Part shown: piece by piece, positions 17,054 to 26,308 of the stretch | How the letters are laid out: each line of letters begins with the position of its first letter | How positions within the stretch are numbered: position 1 is the stretch's first letter | DNA from: Micromonospora coriariae | GTDB taxonomy: Bacteria > Actinomycetota > Actinomycetes > Mycobacteriales > Micromonosporaceae | DNA: 64,000 nt | NCBI RefSeq assembly: GCF_900091455.1 | Contig: NZ_LT607412.1 | Coordinates: 4,836,001 to 4,900,000 of the forward strand | Direction of reading: 5' to 3' | Position numbers and translations under genes: made by a program | Notes under the pieces: model-generated | Told to the model about the DNA's origin: nothing | The model's database searches: none | What the model saw: only the letters and a program-made list of their open reading frames with translations

Positions 17054-19591
17054 GTGGCGGTAGGTCCCGACCCGGTGAACGGCGCGGTGTCGAACCATCG
17101 TCGGCGTCGCTTCGATGTCCGGGTCGTTCCGCACCGGCGCCGCTCGCCGTTCCGGCTGCGGGACTGGCGGATGAGCACCAAGCTGGCCACCGTTCTGGTG
17201 GTGCCGTCGGTGGCGTTCCTGGTGCTCGCTGGCGTGCAGACCAGCGCGCTGGTGGGGCGGACGACGGCGTTGAACGACTTCGCCCGGCAGGTCGGCATCG
17301 GCCGGCAGATCACCGCGGTCGTGCACCAGCTCCAGCAGGAGCGGGACCGCTCGGCGGGGGAGCTGGGCGAGCTGCGCAGGGGTGGTGACCGGGAGGCCAC
17401 GTCCACCGCCCTGAAGCCGTTGCAGGCGGCGACCGATCGGGCCATCGTGGACCTGCGCCGGGCGGCCGAGCCACTGGCCGACGCCGACGCGTCCTGGCGG
17501 GTCGCGTTCTCCGAGGTGCTGGAGGCGTACGACCAGGTGGTCGACATCCGGCCGGCGATCCCGCCCGCGGTGCTCAGCACCGACACGATCCTGAGCAACT
17601 ACCACCGCGCCGTAGACACGCTGCTCGACCTGCTCGCCGAGCCGACGCCCGGCCAGGAACGGCCGGCACTGAGCGACGCGGTGCTGCGCTACGTCCAGAT
17701 CGCCCGGGTCAAGGAGCTCTCCTCGCGGGTCCGGGCCCAGCTCTACGCCGCCGCCCGCGCCGGTCGGTACGGCACAGAGGACCGGGTTCTCCTGACCGAC
17801 CTGCGTGCCCAGCAGCTGACCGCGCTCGGCGCGTTCCGGGTGGCCGCCACCACGGACCAGATCCGCCGGTACGACGAGACCTCGGTGGACCCGTTGTTCC
17901 TGGTCGCCACCCAGCTGGAGGAGCGCAGCCTGCCGGCCGGTGACGCGACGCCCGAGGTGCTGCCCTCGGAGCAGTGGTGGTCGGCCAGCCAGCAGCGCCA
18001 GGAGTTGCTGCGCCAGGTCGAGGCGGGGGTGCTCGACGACGCTGTCCGGCAGGCCGACGGGGCGAGCAGCGGCCAGCTGAGGACCACCCTGCTGGTGGCC
18101 GGTGGGATCGTCGCCGTGCTGCTGGTCGCGCTGCTGATCTCGCTGCTCGTCGGGCGCTCGGTCGCCCGGTCGATGCGGTTGCTACGCAGCCAGGCGTTGC
18201 GGATCGCGCAGGTGGAGCTGCCGGACGCCCTGGACCGGCTGCGGACAGTGACCGGCGGGGTGCCGGGCATCGAGGTCGCGCCGGCGGTGGTCCGCTCGCT
18301 CGACGAGATCGGCGAGCTGGCGGAGGCGTTCGTCGCTGTGCACCGCAGCGCGGTCACCGTCGCCGTCGAGCAGGCGACGATGCGGCGCAACGTCAACGCG
18401 ATGTTCGTCAACCTGGCCCGGCGTAGCCAGGTGCTCGTGGAGCGCCAGCTGGAGCTGCTGGACGACCTGGAGCGCGAGGAGAGCGACCCGGATCAGCTGG
18501 AGAACCTGTTCAAGCTCGATCACCTGGCTGCCCGGATGCGCCGTAACGACGAGAGCCTGCTGGTGCTCGCCGGCACCGATTCCACCCGCCGGTGGAACCG
18601 GCCGGTCGGGCTCGGCCCGGTGCTGCTGGCGGCCGCCGCCGAGATCGAGCAGTACCAGCGGGTCCGTCTGGAGTCGGTGGGCGACGTGCACGTGGTCGGG
18701 CATGCCGTCGGTGAGCTGGTGCACATGCTGGCCGAGCTGCTGGAGAACGCCACCGCGTTCTCCCGCCCGGACACCGTCGTGGCGGTGACCGCCCGGGTCG
18801 AGGCCGCCGGCGCCCTGATCGAGATCACGGACCGTGGTCTGGGCATGAGCCCGGCCGCCCTGGCCGAGGCGAACGAGGTGCTGGCCAGCCCGCCGGCTGC
18901 GGACGTCGCGACGGTCGAGCGGATGGGCCTGTTCGTGGTCAGCCACCTGGCCGCCCGGCTGGGCGTGCGGGTGCGGTTGGACGGCGGCCACAACGGCCTG
19001 ACCGCCCGGCTCGCGCTGCCCGCCGCGTTGCTGGCCCCGGCGGGAGCGGTGGAGCTGGATCCGCCGGCCCCGGCCCGGATGCTGGCCGCCGCCGCTCGGG
19101 GCGTTGGTGCGCAGCGGACGCCCGGGGCTGCCCGGGCCGCGGGCTCGTCCGGGCCGGCTGTCACGCCGCTGGACCTGCCGGTTGCGGGCCGCCCGCCCGG
19201 GGCGGCCGTGCCGCGTCAGGCCCGCCCGGTGCCGGTCCGGGCCGAGGACGTGCTCACCCCGGGGCCGTCGGGCAACGGCGGCGGATGGTGGTCCCGCGAG
19301 GGCCCGACCGGGCCGGCGGCGCCGGGGCCGGTCGTGCCGCCGGCAATTCCGGTGATCGCCGGCACGAACGAGCGGGGCCTGCCGATGCGGGTGCCGATGG
19401 CGCAGCTCTCCTCGGTCACGCGCCCGGCCCGGCCGGAGTCGGCGCCGGCGCGGGCCGACCTGGACCCGGAAGCGGTCGGCGGCATGCTTTCCCGGCTCTA
19501 CAGCGGGGTACGGCGTGCCGAGGCCGAGGACACCACCGAGATACCCGTGCCACCGTCCGGGGGGCACGATGAAGGGGGACGACGACAGTGA
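17054..19591 (+). CDS. Nitrate/nitrite-sensor-type histidine kinase (CvnA-like)
   Basis: 845 residues. A first membrane helix ([17 protein letters not shown]) is followed by a NIT-type extracellular sensor of about 270 residues containing the QLQQERDRS signature, a second helix ([23 protein letters not shown]), HAMP-like region and an ATPase domain with the N-box [10 protein letters not shown] and DRGLGM. The usual phospho-acceptor H-box is not evident, as in conservon kinases of Streptomyces. The tail of about 180 residues is Pro/Ala-rich and disordered. GTG at 17,054 has GGAGGAGG five bases upstream. It overlaps the roadblock gene by four bases. Confidence 0.85.
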   Translation: MAVGPDPVNGAVSNHRRRRFDVRVVPHRRRSPFRLRDWRMSTKLATVLVVPSVAFLVLAGVQTSALVGRTTALNDFARQVGIGRQITAVVHQLQQERDRSAGELGELRRGGDREATSTALKPLQAATDRAIVDLRRAAEPLADADASWRVAFSEVLEAYDQVVDIRPAIPPAVLSTDTILSNYHRAVDTLLDLLAEPTPGQERPALSDAVLRYVQIARVKELSSRVRAQLYAAARAGRYGTEDRVLLTDLRAQQLTALGAFRVAATTDQIRRYDETSVDPLFLVATQLEERSLPAGDATPEVLPSEQWWSASQQRQELLRQVEAGVLDDAVRQADGASSGQLRTTLLVAGGIVAVLLVALLISLLVGRSVARSMRLLRSQALRIAQVELPDALDRLRTVTGGVPGIEVAPAVVRSLDEIGELAEAFVAVHRSAVTVAVEQATMRRNVNAMFVNLARRSQVLVERQLELLDDLEREESDPDQLENLFKLDHLAARMRRNDESLLVLAGTDSTRRWNRPVGLGPVLLAAAAEIEQYQRVRLESVGDVHVVGHAVGELVHMLAELLENATAFSRPDTVVAVTARVEAAGALIEITDRGLGMSPAALAEANEVLASPPAADVATVERMGLFVVSHLAARLGVRVRLDGGHNGLTARLALPAALLAPAGAVELDPPAPARMLAAAARGVGAQRTPGAARAAGSSGPAVTPLDLPVAGRPPGAAVPRQARPVPVRAEDVLTPGPSGNGGGWWSREGPTGPAAPGPVVPPAIPVIAGTNERGLPMRVPMAQLSSVTRPARPESAPARADLDPEAVGGMLSRLYSGVRRAEAEDTTEIPVPPSGGHDEGGRRQ

Positions 19592-20010
19592 CGACGTTGA
19601 GCCAGGAGGCACGGGACCTGAGCTGGCTGGTGAGCGCGTTCGCGGAGCGGGTGCCGGGCGTGGCGCACGCGGTGGTGGTCTCCTCGGACGGGCTGCTGGT
19701 GGCGATCTCCGACAACCTGCCCCGCGACCACGCGGACAAGCTCGCGGCGGTGACCTCCGGGCTGATGAGCATCACCGCGGGCGCGGCCCAGATGTTCGAC
19801 GGCGACGTCGTCAAGCAGACGGTTGTCGAGATGGGCCGGGGCTACTTCCTGGTGATGCAGGTCCGGGACGGGTCGATCCTGGCCACCCTCGCCGCCGGGG
19901 ACGCGGACATCGGCGTGGTGGGCTACGAGATGGCCCGGCTGGCGAAGCAGGCGGGCGAGATGCTCACCCCGGCGCTGCGGGCGGAGTTGCAGCAGGCGCT
20001 GCCCCGCTGA
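19588..20010 (+). CDS. Roadblock/LC7 domain protein (CvnB-like)
   Basis: 140 residues, GTG start overlapping the kinase stop. The entire chain is a roadblock/LC7 fold: [29 protein letters not shown] at the start, then [10 protein letters not shown] and [19 protein letters not shown]. In conservons this protein sits with a kinase, a DUF742 protein and a small GTPase and is thought to regulate the GTPase. Here the DUF742 and GTPase genes are missing: the next gene is a convergent glucosidase. Confidence 0.88.
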   Translation: MTTLSQEARDLSWLVSAFAERVPGVAHAVVVSSDGLLVAISDNLPRDHADKLAAVTSGLMSITAGAAQMFDGDVVKQTVVEMGRGYFLVMQVRDGSILATLAAGDADIGVVGYEMARLAKQAGEMLTPALRAELQQALPR

Positions 20011-20038
20011 CCGGCCCCGGCCGTGCCCCGGACGGTCA

Positions 20039-20056
20039 CCGGCTCACCGGAGCCGG
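20039..20056. terminator. Short hairpin between convergent genes
   Basis: A 7-bp stem CCGGCTC/GAGCCGG with a four-base loop between the convergent roadblock and glucosidase genes. A wider 9-bp pairing (GGCCCCGGC with GCCGGGGCC) encloses it, giving a plausible terminator. Confidence 0.55.
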
Positions 20057-20087
20057 CCGCCGGGGCCCGGCTGCCCGGGCAGCCTGC

Positions 20088-21431
20088 TCAGAAGCCGCCG
20101 TCGGCGATGACCGAGCGGTACCAGTGGGCGCTGCTCTTGAGCACCCGCCGCTGGGTCGGGTAGTCCACGTAGACCAGTCCCCACCGCTGGTCGTACCCCG
20201 CATCCCATTCGAAGTTGTCCAACAGCGACCAGACGTGGAAGCTCTCGAGCGGCACCCCGGCGGCGATGGCCCGGTGTGCGGCGGCCAGGTGGTCGCGCAG
20301 GAAGCTGATCCGGCCGGTGTCGTCGACGGCGCCATCGGTGGCCAGGGCGTCCGGGGTGGGCAGCCCGTTCTCGGTGACGGTGAGCGGGATCGGGCCGTAG
20401 TCGCGGGTGACCCGGGTCAGGATGTCGTACATCCCGTCGGGGTAGATCTGCTGCCACCGGGCCTCGGAGGTCGGCCAGCGCTGCTCGGTGCCGCCGTCGG
20501 CGGTGACGTAGATCGGCGTGTAGTACTGCACCGCGAGCAGGTCTACCGGTGCGGAGATCACGGCCAGGTCGCCGTCGCGGATGCCGCGGACCATCCGGCT
20601 CTGTGGGCCCAGGTCGGCCAGCACATCCTGTGGGTAGCTGCCCTTGAGCAGGGAGTCGAGGTAGAGGCGGTTCTCGTAGCCGTCGTAGAGCCGGGCCGCC
20701 GCTGCGGCCTCCGGTGAGTCGTCGGCGGGGTAGCAGGGGTGCAGGTTGAGCGCGGGGCCGATCCGGCCGGTGCCGCCGGCGGCGCGCAGCGCGCGGACCG
20801 CGAGCCCGTGGGCGAGTTGCAGGTGGTGCGCGACGAGGTAGGCCGCGTCGGGGTCCCGCAGGCCGGGGGCGTGGTGCCCGCCGAGGTAGCCGTTCTGCAC
20901 CACGGTCTTGGGTTCGTTGACGGTCAGCCAGACCGGGACGCGGTCGCCGAGGGCCTGGAAGACCGCGTCGGCGTAGTCGGCGAACCGGTTGGTGGTGTCG
21001 CGCGACTCCCAGCCGCCGGTGTCCTGCAGGGCCTGTGGCAGGTCCCAGTGGAACAGGGTGGCCATCGGGGCGATGCCGCGCTCGTGCAGGCCGTCCAGGA
21101 GGCGGCGGTAGAAGTCGAGCCCGCGCTGGTTGGGCGCGCCGCTGCCGTCGGGTTGGATCCGGGGCCAGGAGATGGAGAAGCGGTAGCTGCGCAGCCCGAG
21201 GTCGCGCATCAGGTCGAGGTCCTCGACGTACCGGTGGTAATGGTCGGCGGCCACGTCGCCGGTGTCGCCGTTGCGGGTGCGCCCGGGGGTGCGGGCGAAG
21301 GTGTCCCAGACCGATTCGCCGCGGCCATCCTCCTTGGCGGCGCCCTCGATCTGGTACGCGGAGGTGGCCGCGCCCCAACCGAAGTCGCTGGGGAAGCGCA
21401 GCGGGCCGGCGGGCCCGGAAGGTATCGACAT
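20088..21431 (-). CDS. GH1 beta-glucosidase
   Basis: 447 residues without a signal peptide, so intracellular. Glycoside hydrolase family 1: the N-terminal FPSDFGWGAATSAYQIEGA, acid/base Glu173 in LTVNEP and nucleophile Glu353 in VTENG, followed by FHVWSLLDNFEW. It would cleave cellobiose and short cello-oligosaccharides taken up by the cell. ATG at 21,431 has GAGGAGA six bases upstream. A CebR-like operator lies about 40 bases upstream, and the divergent neighbour is a secreted exocellulase with two similar boxes, so the two genes should respond together to cellobiose. Confidence 0.92.
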   Translation of the reverse strand: MSIPSGPAGPLRFPSDFGWGAATSAYQIEGAAKEDGRGESVWDTFARTPGRTRNGDTGDVAADHYHRYVEDLDLMRDLGLRSYRFSISWPRIQPDGSGAPNQRGLDFYRRLLDGLHERGIAPMATLFHWDLPQALQDTGGWESRDTTNRFADYADAVFQALGDRVPVWLTVNEPKTVVQNGYLGGHHAPGLRDPDAAYLVAHHLQLAHGLAVRALRAAGGTGRIGPALNLHPCYPADDSPEAAAAARLYDGYENRLYLDSLLKGSYPQDVLADLGPQSRMVRGIRDGDLAVISAPVDLLAVQYYTPIYVTADGGTEQRWPTSEARWQQIYPDGMYDILTRVTRDYGPIPLTVTENGLPTPDALATDGAVDDTGRISFLRDHLAAAHRAIAAGVPLESFHVWSLLDNFEWDAGYDQRWGLVYVDYPTQRRVLKSSAHWYRSVIADGGF

Positions 21432-21468
21432 GGATTCTCCTCGTGGATACAGGGCAACCGCCGAAATT

Positions 21469-21482
21469 CGGGAGCGCTCCCA
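21469..21482. promoter_or_regulatory. CebR-like operator of the beta-glucosidase gene
   Basis: CGGGAGCGCTCCCA matches 13 of 14 bases of the CebR box TGGGAGCGCTCCCA known from Streptomyces, with a perfect 12-bp palindrome inside. It lies 37 bases upstream of the GH1 start, where a LacI-family repressor would block transcription. Confidence 0.8.
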
Positions 21483-21887
21483 TGATAGGGCAGGGGCGGC
21501 CGGCCCGATCAGTCGGTCATCCTGTGGGGCCAACTGTGGCGGGTTGAGGCGGTGTGGAGCCCTGGACAGCGAACGAGGCCGACCGGGCGGCGCGGCGCGC
21601 CTGTCCCGTCGGCCTCTTTTCCCATCGTGTACGGGGGTTTAGTGTGGGGACGGGGGAGGGCAACCCCCGTCCCCACCGTAACTGCACACACACGGGCGGA
21701 TTGTGGGTCCTGCCGTGCGTGTCGCGCGGGAGCCGGGCCACGCGAGTGGCTCTGGTTCCACCTCCCTCCGTGTGGCGGGATGATGGCTGACGGCGGCGTC
21801 CGGGCTGGCCCGTCGTCAGCCCTCGGGCTGGTTCACCGGGCTCGTCAGAGACGTTCCCGGTGATCTTCTAATAGGAACCTTTATCGA
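21483..21887. other. Central part of the divergent cellulase intergenic region
   Basis: No convincing gene: the open frames here are short and repeat-driven. The notable feature is the perfect 13-bp hairpin at 21,644-21,676, described separately. Promoters for both divergent genes are expected at the edges. Confidence 0.45.
21644..21676. repeat. Perfect 13-bp inverted repeat
   Basis: GTGGGGACGGGGG at 21,644-21,656 pairs perfectly with 21,664-21,676 around a seven-base loop. It sits in the middle of a 790-base region between divergent genes, so it is not an obvious terminator for either. It may end an unrecognised transcript or bind a protein. Confidence 0.6.
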
Positions 21888-21901
21888 TGGAAGCGCTCCC
21901 A
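21888..21901. promoter_or_regulatory. CebR-like operator 1 of the GH48 gene
   Basis: TGGAAGCGCTCCCA differs from the CebR consensus by one base. The symmetry extends outward: ATCGAT on both sides makes a 24-bp near-palindrome at 21,883-21,906 with only one asymmetric position pair. A LacI-type dimer bound here would control the exocellulase gene 370 bases downstream. Confidence 0.75.
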
Positions 21902-21998
21902 TCGATGATGCTGCGACTGTAACGCCCGTCACGGCTTTGTGAAAGACCCAAAACAAGATCGAAACACGGCGTCGATCCGGCTCGCCGCACGCTTGTTG

Positions 21999-22012
21999 TG
22001 GGAGCGCTTCCA
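21999..22012. promoter_or_regulatory. CebR-like operator 2 of the GH48 gene
   Basis: TGGGAGCGCTTCCA differs from the CebR consensus by one base and is the mirror image of operator 1. The two boxes are 111 bases apart, about ten to eleven helical turns, which would allow looping between bound repressors. Confidence 0.75.
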
Positions 22013-22273
22013 TGGCACACTGTCGATTCAACGCGACAGGAGCCAGATCGCGTGGGCGCGGGTCCGCCGAGGGCAACCGGTAGCACGATCGCCGGTCACG
22101 GCCACCCGAGCGCGGCCGGCGGGACCCCCTTCCCGTGCGGGCCGCACCGCCGTACCCCGGCCCGGGCCCGGGAGACCACCTTCCCGGCGCCTCGAATCCC
22201 CGCGCACCACCACCCTCGCGGGCAGGCGCCCCGCCGGGCACATCCCGGCCTGGTCCGAGGAGACACCGCGCAC

Positions 22274-25174
22274 ATGAGACAACTGGCACGACGCCGCCGA
22301 GTGGCGATCATCGCCGCCGCCGCGCTCGCCGTCGGCGGGGTGACCCTGCCCGCCGGCGCCGCGCAGGCCGCACCGGCCTGCGATGTGGTCTACGCGACCA
22401 ACGACTGGAACAACGGCTTCAGCGCCAACGTGACGATCAAGAACCTCGGCGATCCCATCACCAGCTGGACGCTGACGTTCGCCTTCCCCGGCAACCAGCG
22501 GGTCACCCAGGGCTGGTCGGCGCGCTGGAGCCAGACCGGCAACCAGGTCACCGCCACCAACGAGTCGTGGAACGGCAACCTCGGCACCGGCGCCACCACC
22601 AACATCGGCTTCAACGGCTCCTACACCGGCACCAACGCGAAGCCGACCTCGTTCGCCGTCAACGGCGTCACCTGCGGGGGTGCCCCGCAGCAGCCGCCGA
22701 CCGTCGGGCTCACCGTGCCGGCCGGCCCGTTCGAGGCGCCGGCCGACGTGCCACTGACCGCCACCGCCAGCGACCCGGACGGGACCATCAGCAAGGTCGA
22801 GTTCTACCGCAACGGCCTGCTGGTCAACACCGACACCACCGCCCCGTACGGCTACACCCTCGAAGACCTGCCGGCGGGCTCCTACACCGTGCAGGCCAAG
22901 GCGTACGACAACGCCAACCTCAGCGCCACCGCCGAGAAGTCGTTCACCGTGACCGCCGCGTCCGGGCCGACGCTCGTCGCCACGCCGTCCGCGGTCACCG
23001 TCGCCGAGGGCGGCAGCTCGACGGTCAACCTCAAGCTCAGCGCCGCCCCGACGGCGACCGTGCCGGTCACCCTGTCCCGCACCGGCGACGCCGACATCAC
23101 CGTCTCGCCGGCCACGGTCAGCCTCACCCCGAGCAACTGGAACACCGGGGTCAACCTCACCGTGGCGGCGGCCGAGGACGCCGACACCGTCAGCGGCACC
23201 GCCACCGTCACCGCCTCGGCCACCGGCTACGCCCCGCTCGCGATCACCGCGACCGAGGTGGACAACGACACGCCCGGTGGCGACAACACCTACGTCACGC
23301 GCTTCCTCGACCAGTACGGCAAAATCAAGAACTCCGGCTACTTCAGCCCCGAGGGCGTGCCGTACCACTCCGTGGAGACGCTGATCGTCGAGGCGCCCGA
23401 CCACGGGCACGAGACCACCTCGGAAGCGTTCAGCTTCTGGCTCTGGCTGGAGGCCCAGTACGGCCGCGTGACCCAGAACTGGGCGCCGTTCAACAACGCC
23501 TGGACGGTGATGGAGAAGTACATCATTCCCACTCACGCCGACCAGCCGACCGCCGGCGCGGCGGGCACGCCGCAGTACGCCGCCGAGCACGACCTGCCCA
23601 GCCAGTACCCCTCGCAGTTGGAGCCGTCGGTGTCGGTGGGCCAGGACCCGCTGCGCAGCGAGCTGCAGTCCACCTACGGCACCGGTGACATCTACGGCAT
23701 GCACTGGCTGATCGACGTGGACAACACCTACGGCTTCGGCCGCTGCGGCGACAAGACCACCCGGCCGGCGTACATCAACACGTTCCAGCGGGGCACCCAG
23801 GAGTCGGTCTGGGAGACCGTGCCGCAGCCGTCCTGCGACACCTTCACCGCCGGCGGCCAGTACGGCTACCTCGACCTGTTCATCAAGGAGTCCGCCGCCC
23901 CGGCCAAGCAGTGGAAGTACACAAATGCCCCGGACGCCGACGCCCGTGCCGTACAGGCCGCGTACTGGGCGCTGACCTGGGCCAAGGCGCAGGGCAAGCA
24001 GGCCGATGTGGCGGCCACCGTGGCCAAGGCCGCCAAGATGGGCGACTACCTGCGCTACTCCATGTTCGACAAGTACTTCAAGAAGATCGGCAACTGCGTC
24101 GGGGCCAGCGCCTGCCCGGCCGGCAGCGGCAAGGACTCCGCGCACTACCTGATGTCCTGGTACTACGCCTGGGGCGGCGCGTACGAGACCAACCAGAACT
24201 GGTCCTGGCGGATCGGCTCCAGCCACAACCACTTCGGCTACCAGAACCCGTTCGCGGCCTGGGCGCTGACCAACACCCCGGAGCTCAAGCCACAGTCGCC
24301 GACCGCGGCCGCCGACTGGACCAAGAGCTTCGAGCGGCAGCTGGAGTTCTACACCTGGCTGCAGTCCGCCGAGGGCGGCATCGCCGGCGGCGCGACCAAC
24401 AGCTGGGGCGGCAACTACGGCCAGCCCCCGGCCGGCACGTCCACCTTCTACGGCATGTACTACGACGTCGACCCGGTCTACAACGACCCGCCGTCCAACC
24501 AGTGGTTCGGCATGCAGGCCTGGTCGATGCAGCGGATCGCCGAGCTGTACCTGCAGACCGGCAACGCCAAGGCCAAGGCACTGCTGGACAAGTGGGTGCC
24601 CTGGGCGATCGCCAACACCACAGTCGGCACCAACTGGTCGATCCCGTCGGACATGAAGTGGACCGGCCAGCCGACCACCTGGAACCCGACCAACCCGCAA
24701 CCCAACACCAACCTGCACGTCGAGGTCACCGTCAAGGGGCAGGACGTCGGCGTCGCCGCCGCCTACGCCCGGACCCTGATCGCGTACGCGGCCAAGTCGG
24801 GCAACGAGGCGGCCAGGACCACCGCCAAGGGGCTGCTCGACGCGCTGCACGCCGCCAGCGACGCCAAGGGCGTGTCCACCACCGAGAAGCGCGGCGACTA
24901 CCGGCGCTTCGACGACACCTACGACGCGGCCAGCGGGCAGGGCCTCTACGTCCCGCCGGGCTGGACCGGGAAGATGCCCAACGGTGACGCCATCGCCGCC
25001 GGCAAGAGCTTCGTCGACATCCGGTCGTTCTACAAGAACGACCCGGACTGGCCCAAGGTGCAGGCGTACTTGAACGGTGGTGCGGAGCCCAGCTTCAACT
25101 ACCACCGGTTCTGGGCCCAGGCCGACGTCGCCATGGCGTACGCCGACTACGGCAACCTGTTCCCGAACGGCTGA
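22274..25174 (+). CDS. Secreted GH48 reducing-end exocellulase with CBM2
   Basis: 966 residues. A signal peptide (RRRR then an Ala/Val-rich core ending near AQA) is followed by a family 2 cellulose-binding module (about residues 34-136, bounded by two Cys, with Trp residues for cellulose), a Big/PKD-like domain (about 140-235), a Calx-beta-like domain (about 236-335) and a full GH48 catalytic domain ending in FWAQADVAMAYADYGNLFPNG. HETTSEAFSFW contains the likely acid Glu. GH48 enzymes release cellobiose processively from chain ends. The frame is open far upstream but the ATG at 22,274 begins the signal peptide. Two CebR-like boxes lie upstream; strong hairpins follow. Confidence 0.93.
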   Translation: MRQLARRRRVAIIAAAALAVGGVTLPAGAAQAAPACDVVYATNDWNNGFSANVTIKNLGDPITSWTLTFAFPGNQRVTQGWSARWSQTGNQVTATNESWNGNLGTGATTNIGFNGSYTGTNAKPTSFAVNGVTCGGAPQQPPTVGLTVPAGPFEAPADVPLTATASDPDGTISKVEFYRNGLLVNTDTTAPYGYTLEDLPAGSYTVQAKAYDNANLSATAEKSFTVTAASGPTLVATPSAVTVAEGGSSTVNLKLSAAPTATVPVTLSRTGDADITVSPATVSLTPSNWNTGVNLTVAAAEDADTVSGTATVTASATGYAPLAITATEVDNDTPGGDNTYVTRFLDQYGKIKNSGYFSPEGVPYHSVETLIVEAPDHGHETTSEAFSFWLWLEAQYGRVTQNWAPFNNAWTVMEKYIIPTHADQPTAGAAGTPQYAAEHDLPSQYPSQLEPSVSVGQDPLRSELQSTYGTGDIYGMHWLIDVDNTYGFGRCGDKTTRPAYINTFQRGTQESVWETVPQPSCDTFTAGGQYGYLDLFIKESAAPAKQWKYTNAPDADARAVQAAYWALTWAKAQGKQADVAATVAKAAKMGDYLRYSMFDKYFKKIGNCVGASACPAGSGKDSAHYLMSWYYAWGGAYETNQNWSWRIGSSHNHFGYQNPFAAWALTNTPELKPQSPTAAADWTKSFERQLEFYTWLQSAEGGIAGGATNSWGGNYGQPPAGTSTFYGMYYDVDPVYNDPPSNQWFGMQAWSMQRIAELYLQTGNAKAKALLDKWVPWAIANTTVGTNWSIPSDMKWTGQPTTWNPTNPQPNTNLHVEVTVKGQDVGVAAAYARTLIAYAAKSGNEAARTTAKGLLDALHAASDAKGVSTTEKRGDYRRFDDTYDAASGQGLYVPPGWTGKMPNGDAIAAGKSFVDIRSFYKNDPDWPKVQAYLNGGAEPSFNYHRFWAQADVAMAYADYGNLFPNG

Positions 25175-25181
25175 CAGCGCG

Positions 25182-25211
25182 CCGGGGTGGGTGGCGTGCC
25201 GCCCACCCCGG
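25182..25211 (+). terminator. Terminator of the GH48 gene
   Basis: CCGGGGTGGG and CCCACCCCGG form a perfect 10-bp stem with a ten-base loop, seven bases after the GH48 stop codon. Confidence 0.8.
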
Positions 25212-25278
25212 TGTCCGGCCGGGTCCGGGGGAACGACGGGACCCGGCCGGCTGACGGCCTGACACCCACGGTCAGGCC

Positions 25279-25327
25279 GGGGTGGGCCGGCCATCCGGCC
25301 GACGCAGCGGGTCGGCCGGCCCACCCC
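25279..25327. terminator. Second strong hairpin downstream of GH48
   Basis: A perfect 14-bp inverted repeat (25,279-25,292 with 25,314-25,327). It lies between the convergent GH48 and DUF3159 genes and may act as a back-up or bidirectional terminator. Together with the first hairpin it insulates the two units. Confidence 0.7.
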
Positions 25328-25484
25328 ACCGCCCAGACTGGAGGCAGCCGCGAAAAAGCCCAGAAATTCGGGCCGTCACGGGATCACGCCGACGACCGGG
25401 ACGGAGTAACGTACGTCACCGGAGAGGCCGCTCCCCCCGTGGCGGCCTCTCCACTTTTGTGCCCCGGTTTCCCAGCCGGTGGGG

Positions 25485-26219
25485 TCACCGGGGCGACGCG
25501 GTGGGGCCCTTGATGATCGGGTGACGCAGCCCCGGGTGCCCGGGCGGCAACGACCGACGCAGCACCACCCAGCTCACCGCCAGCGCCGCCGCGACCAGCG
25601 GCCAGGTCAGCGCGACCCGGGCCACCACCAGCGCGAGCACCTGCCCGCTCAGGTACAGCGGCACGAACACGGCCACCCGCACCACGTACGTCGCCGTCCA
25701 CACCCAGCTCGCCCGGCCGTACCCGCGCAGCAGCGCCGGGTCGCGCCGCCACCGGGAGCGCTGGCCCAGCACCGCGCCGACCAGTACGCCGAGCAGCGGC
25801 CAGCGCACCACGATGCTGACCGCCCACGCCAGCGCGCTGGCGGCGTTGGAGAGCAACTGGATCAGAAAGAAGTTCTCGGCCCGGCCGGTGCGGACCGCGA
25901 TCAACGCGGCGACGCAGACGGCGAGCAGCCCGACGAGCACCGAACGCGGCCGGTCGCCCCGACGCAGGCGGACGCCGGCCACCACGGCGCCGACGGCCAG
26001 CGCCGCGCCGACCCCGGCCCACAGCGACTCCCCGCCGAGCAGCCAGCCCGCCGCGAACGCCAGCGGTGGCAGAGTGGCGTCGATGGCGCCGCGCCGCCCG
26101 CCCAGCAGATCCGCCAGCGACTCGGTCCGGGCCGGTCCGTCCCGGCCCGTGTCGACCCCGGTCCGCCGGCCCGTATCGGGCGCCTCCTGGCCGGCGTCCC
26201 GCTCCGGTGTGCCGCTCAC
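25485..26219 (-). CDS. DUF3159 membrane protein
   Basis: 244 residues. A polar N-terminus with ESLADLLGGRRGAIDATLPPLAF, the family hallmark, is followed by six or so hydrophobic segments (GWLLGGESLWAGVGAALAVGAVVAG and others) and the conserved FFLIQLLSNAASALAWAVSI and WVWTATYVVRVAVFVPLYL. DUF3159 proteins are unassigned actinobacterial membrane proteins, often near tRNA/ion-related genes. A GTG at 26,219 has GGAGG five bases upstream; an in-frame GTG at 26,225 overlaps that site and is less likely. Confidence 0.82.
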   Translation of the reverse strand: MSGTPERDAGQEAPDTGRRTGVDTGRDGPARTESLADLLGGRRGAIDATLPPLAFAAGWLLGGESLWAGVGAALAVGAVVAGVRLRRGDRPRSVLVGLLAVCVAALIAVRTGRAENFFLIQLLSNAASALAWAVSIVVRWPLLGVLVGAVLGQRSRWRRDPALLRGYGRASWVWTATYVVRVAVFVPLYLSGQVLALVVARVALTWPLVAAALAVSWVVLRRSLPPGHPGLRHPIIKGPTASPR

Positions 26220-26308
26220 CGCCACCTCCTCGCCTCCGCCTCAACCTAACCGCCGCCCCCGGGTGGGCCACCGGCCGTCCGGCCGACACCGGCCGCTACC
26301 GTGTGCCA

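Noticed and set aside
21552..21863. Small ORF between the cellulolytic genes
   Set aside because: It overlaps the 13-bp hairpin, has no ribosome-binding site and a random composition.
22028..25324. Very long open frame on the minus strand across the GH48 gene
   Set aside because: It is antisense to a clear CBM2-GH48 enzyme; the translation is low-complexity Val/Gly/Arg and lacks domains. Such frames are expected opposite high-GC genes.
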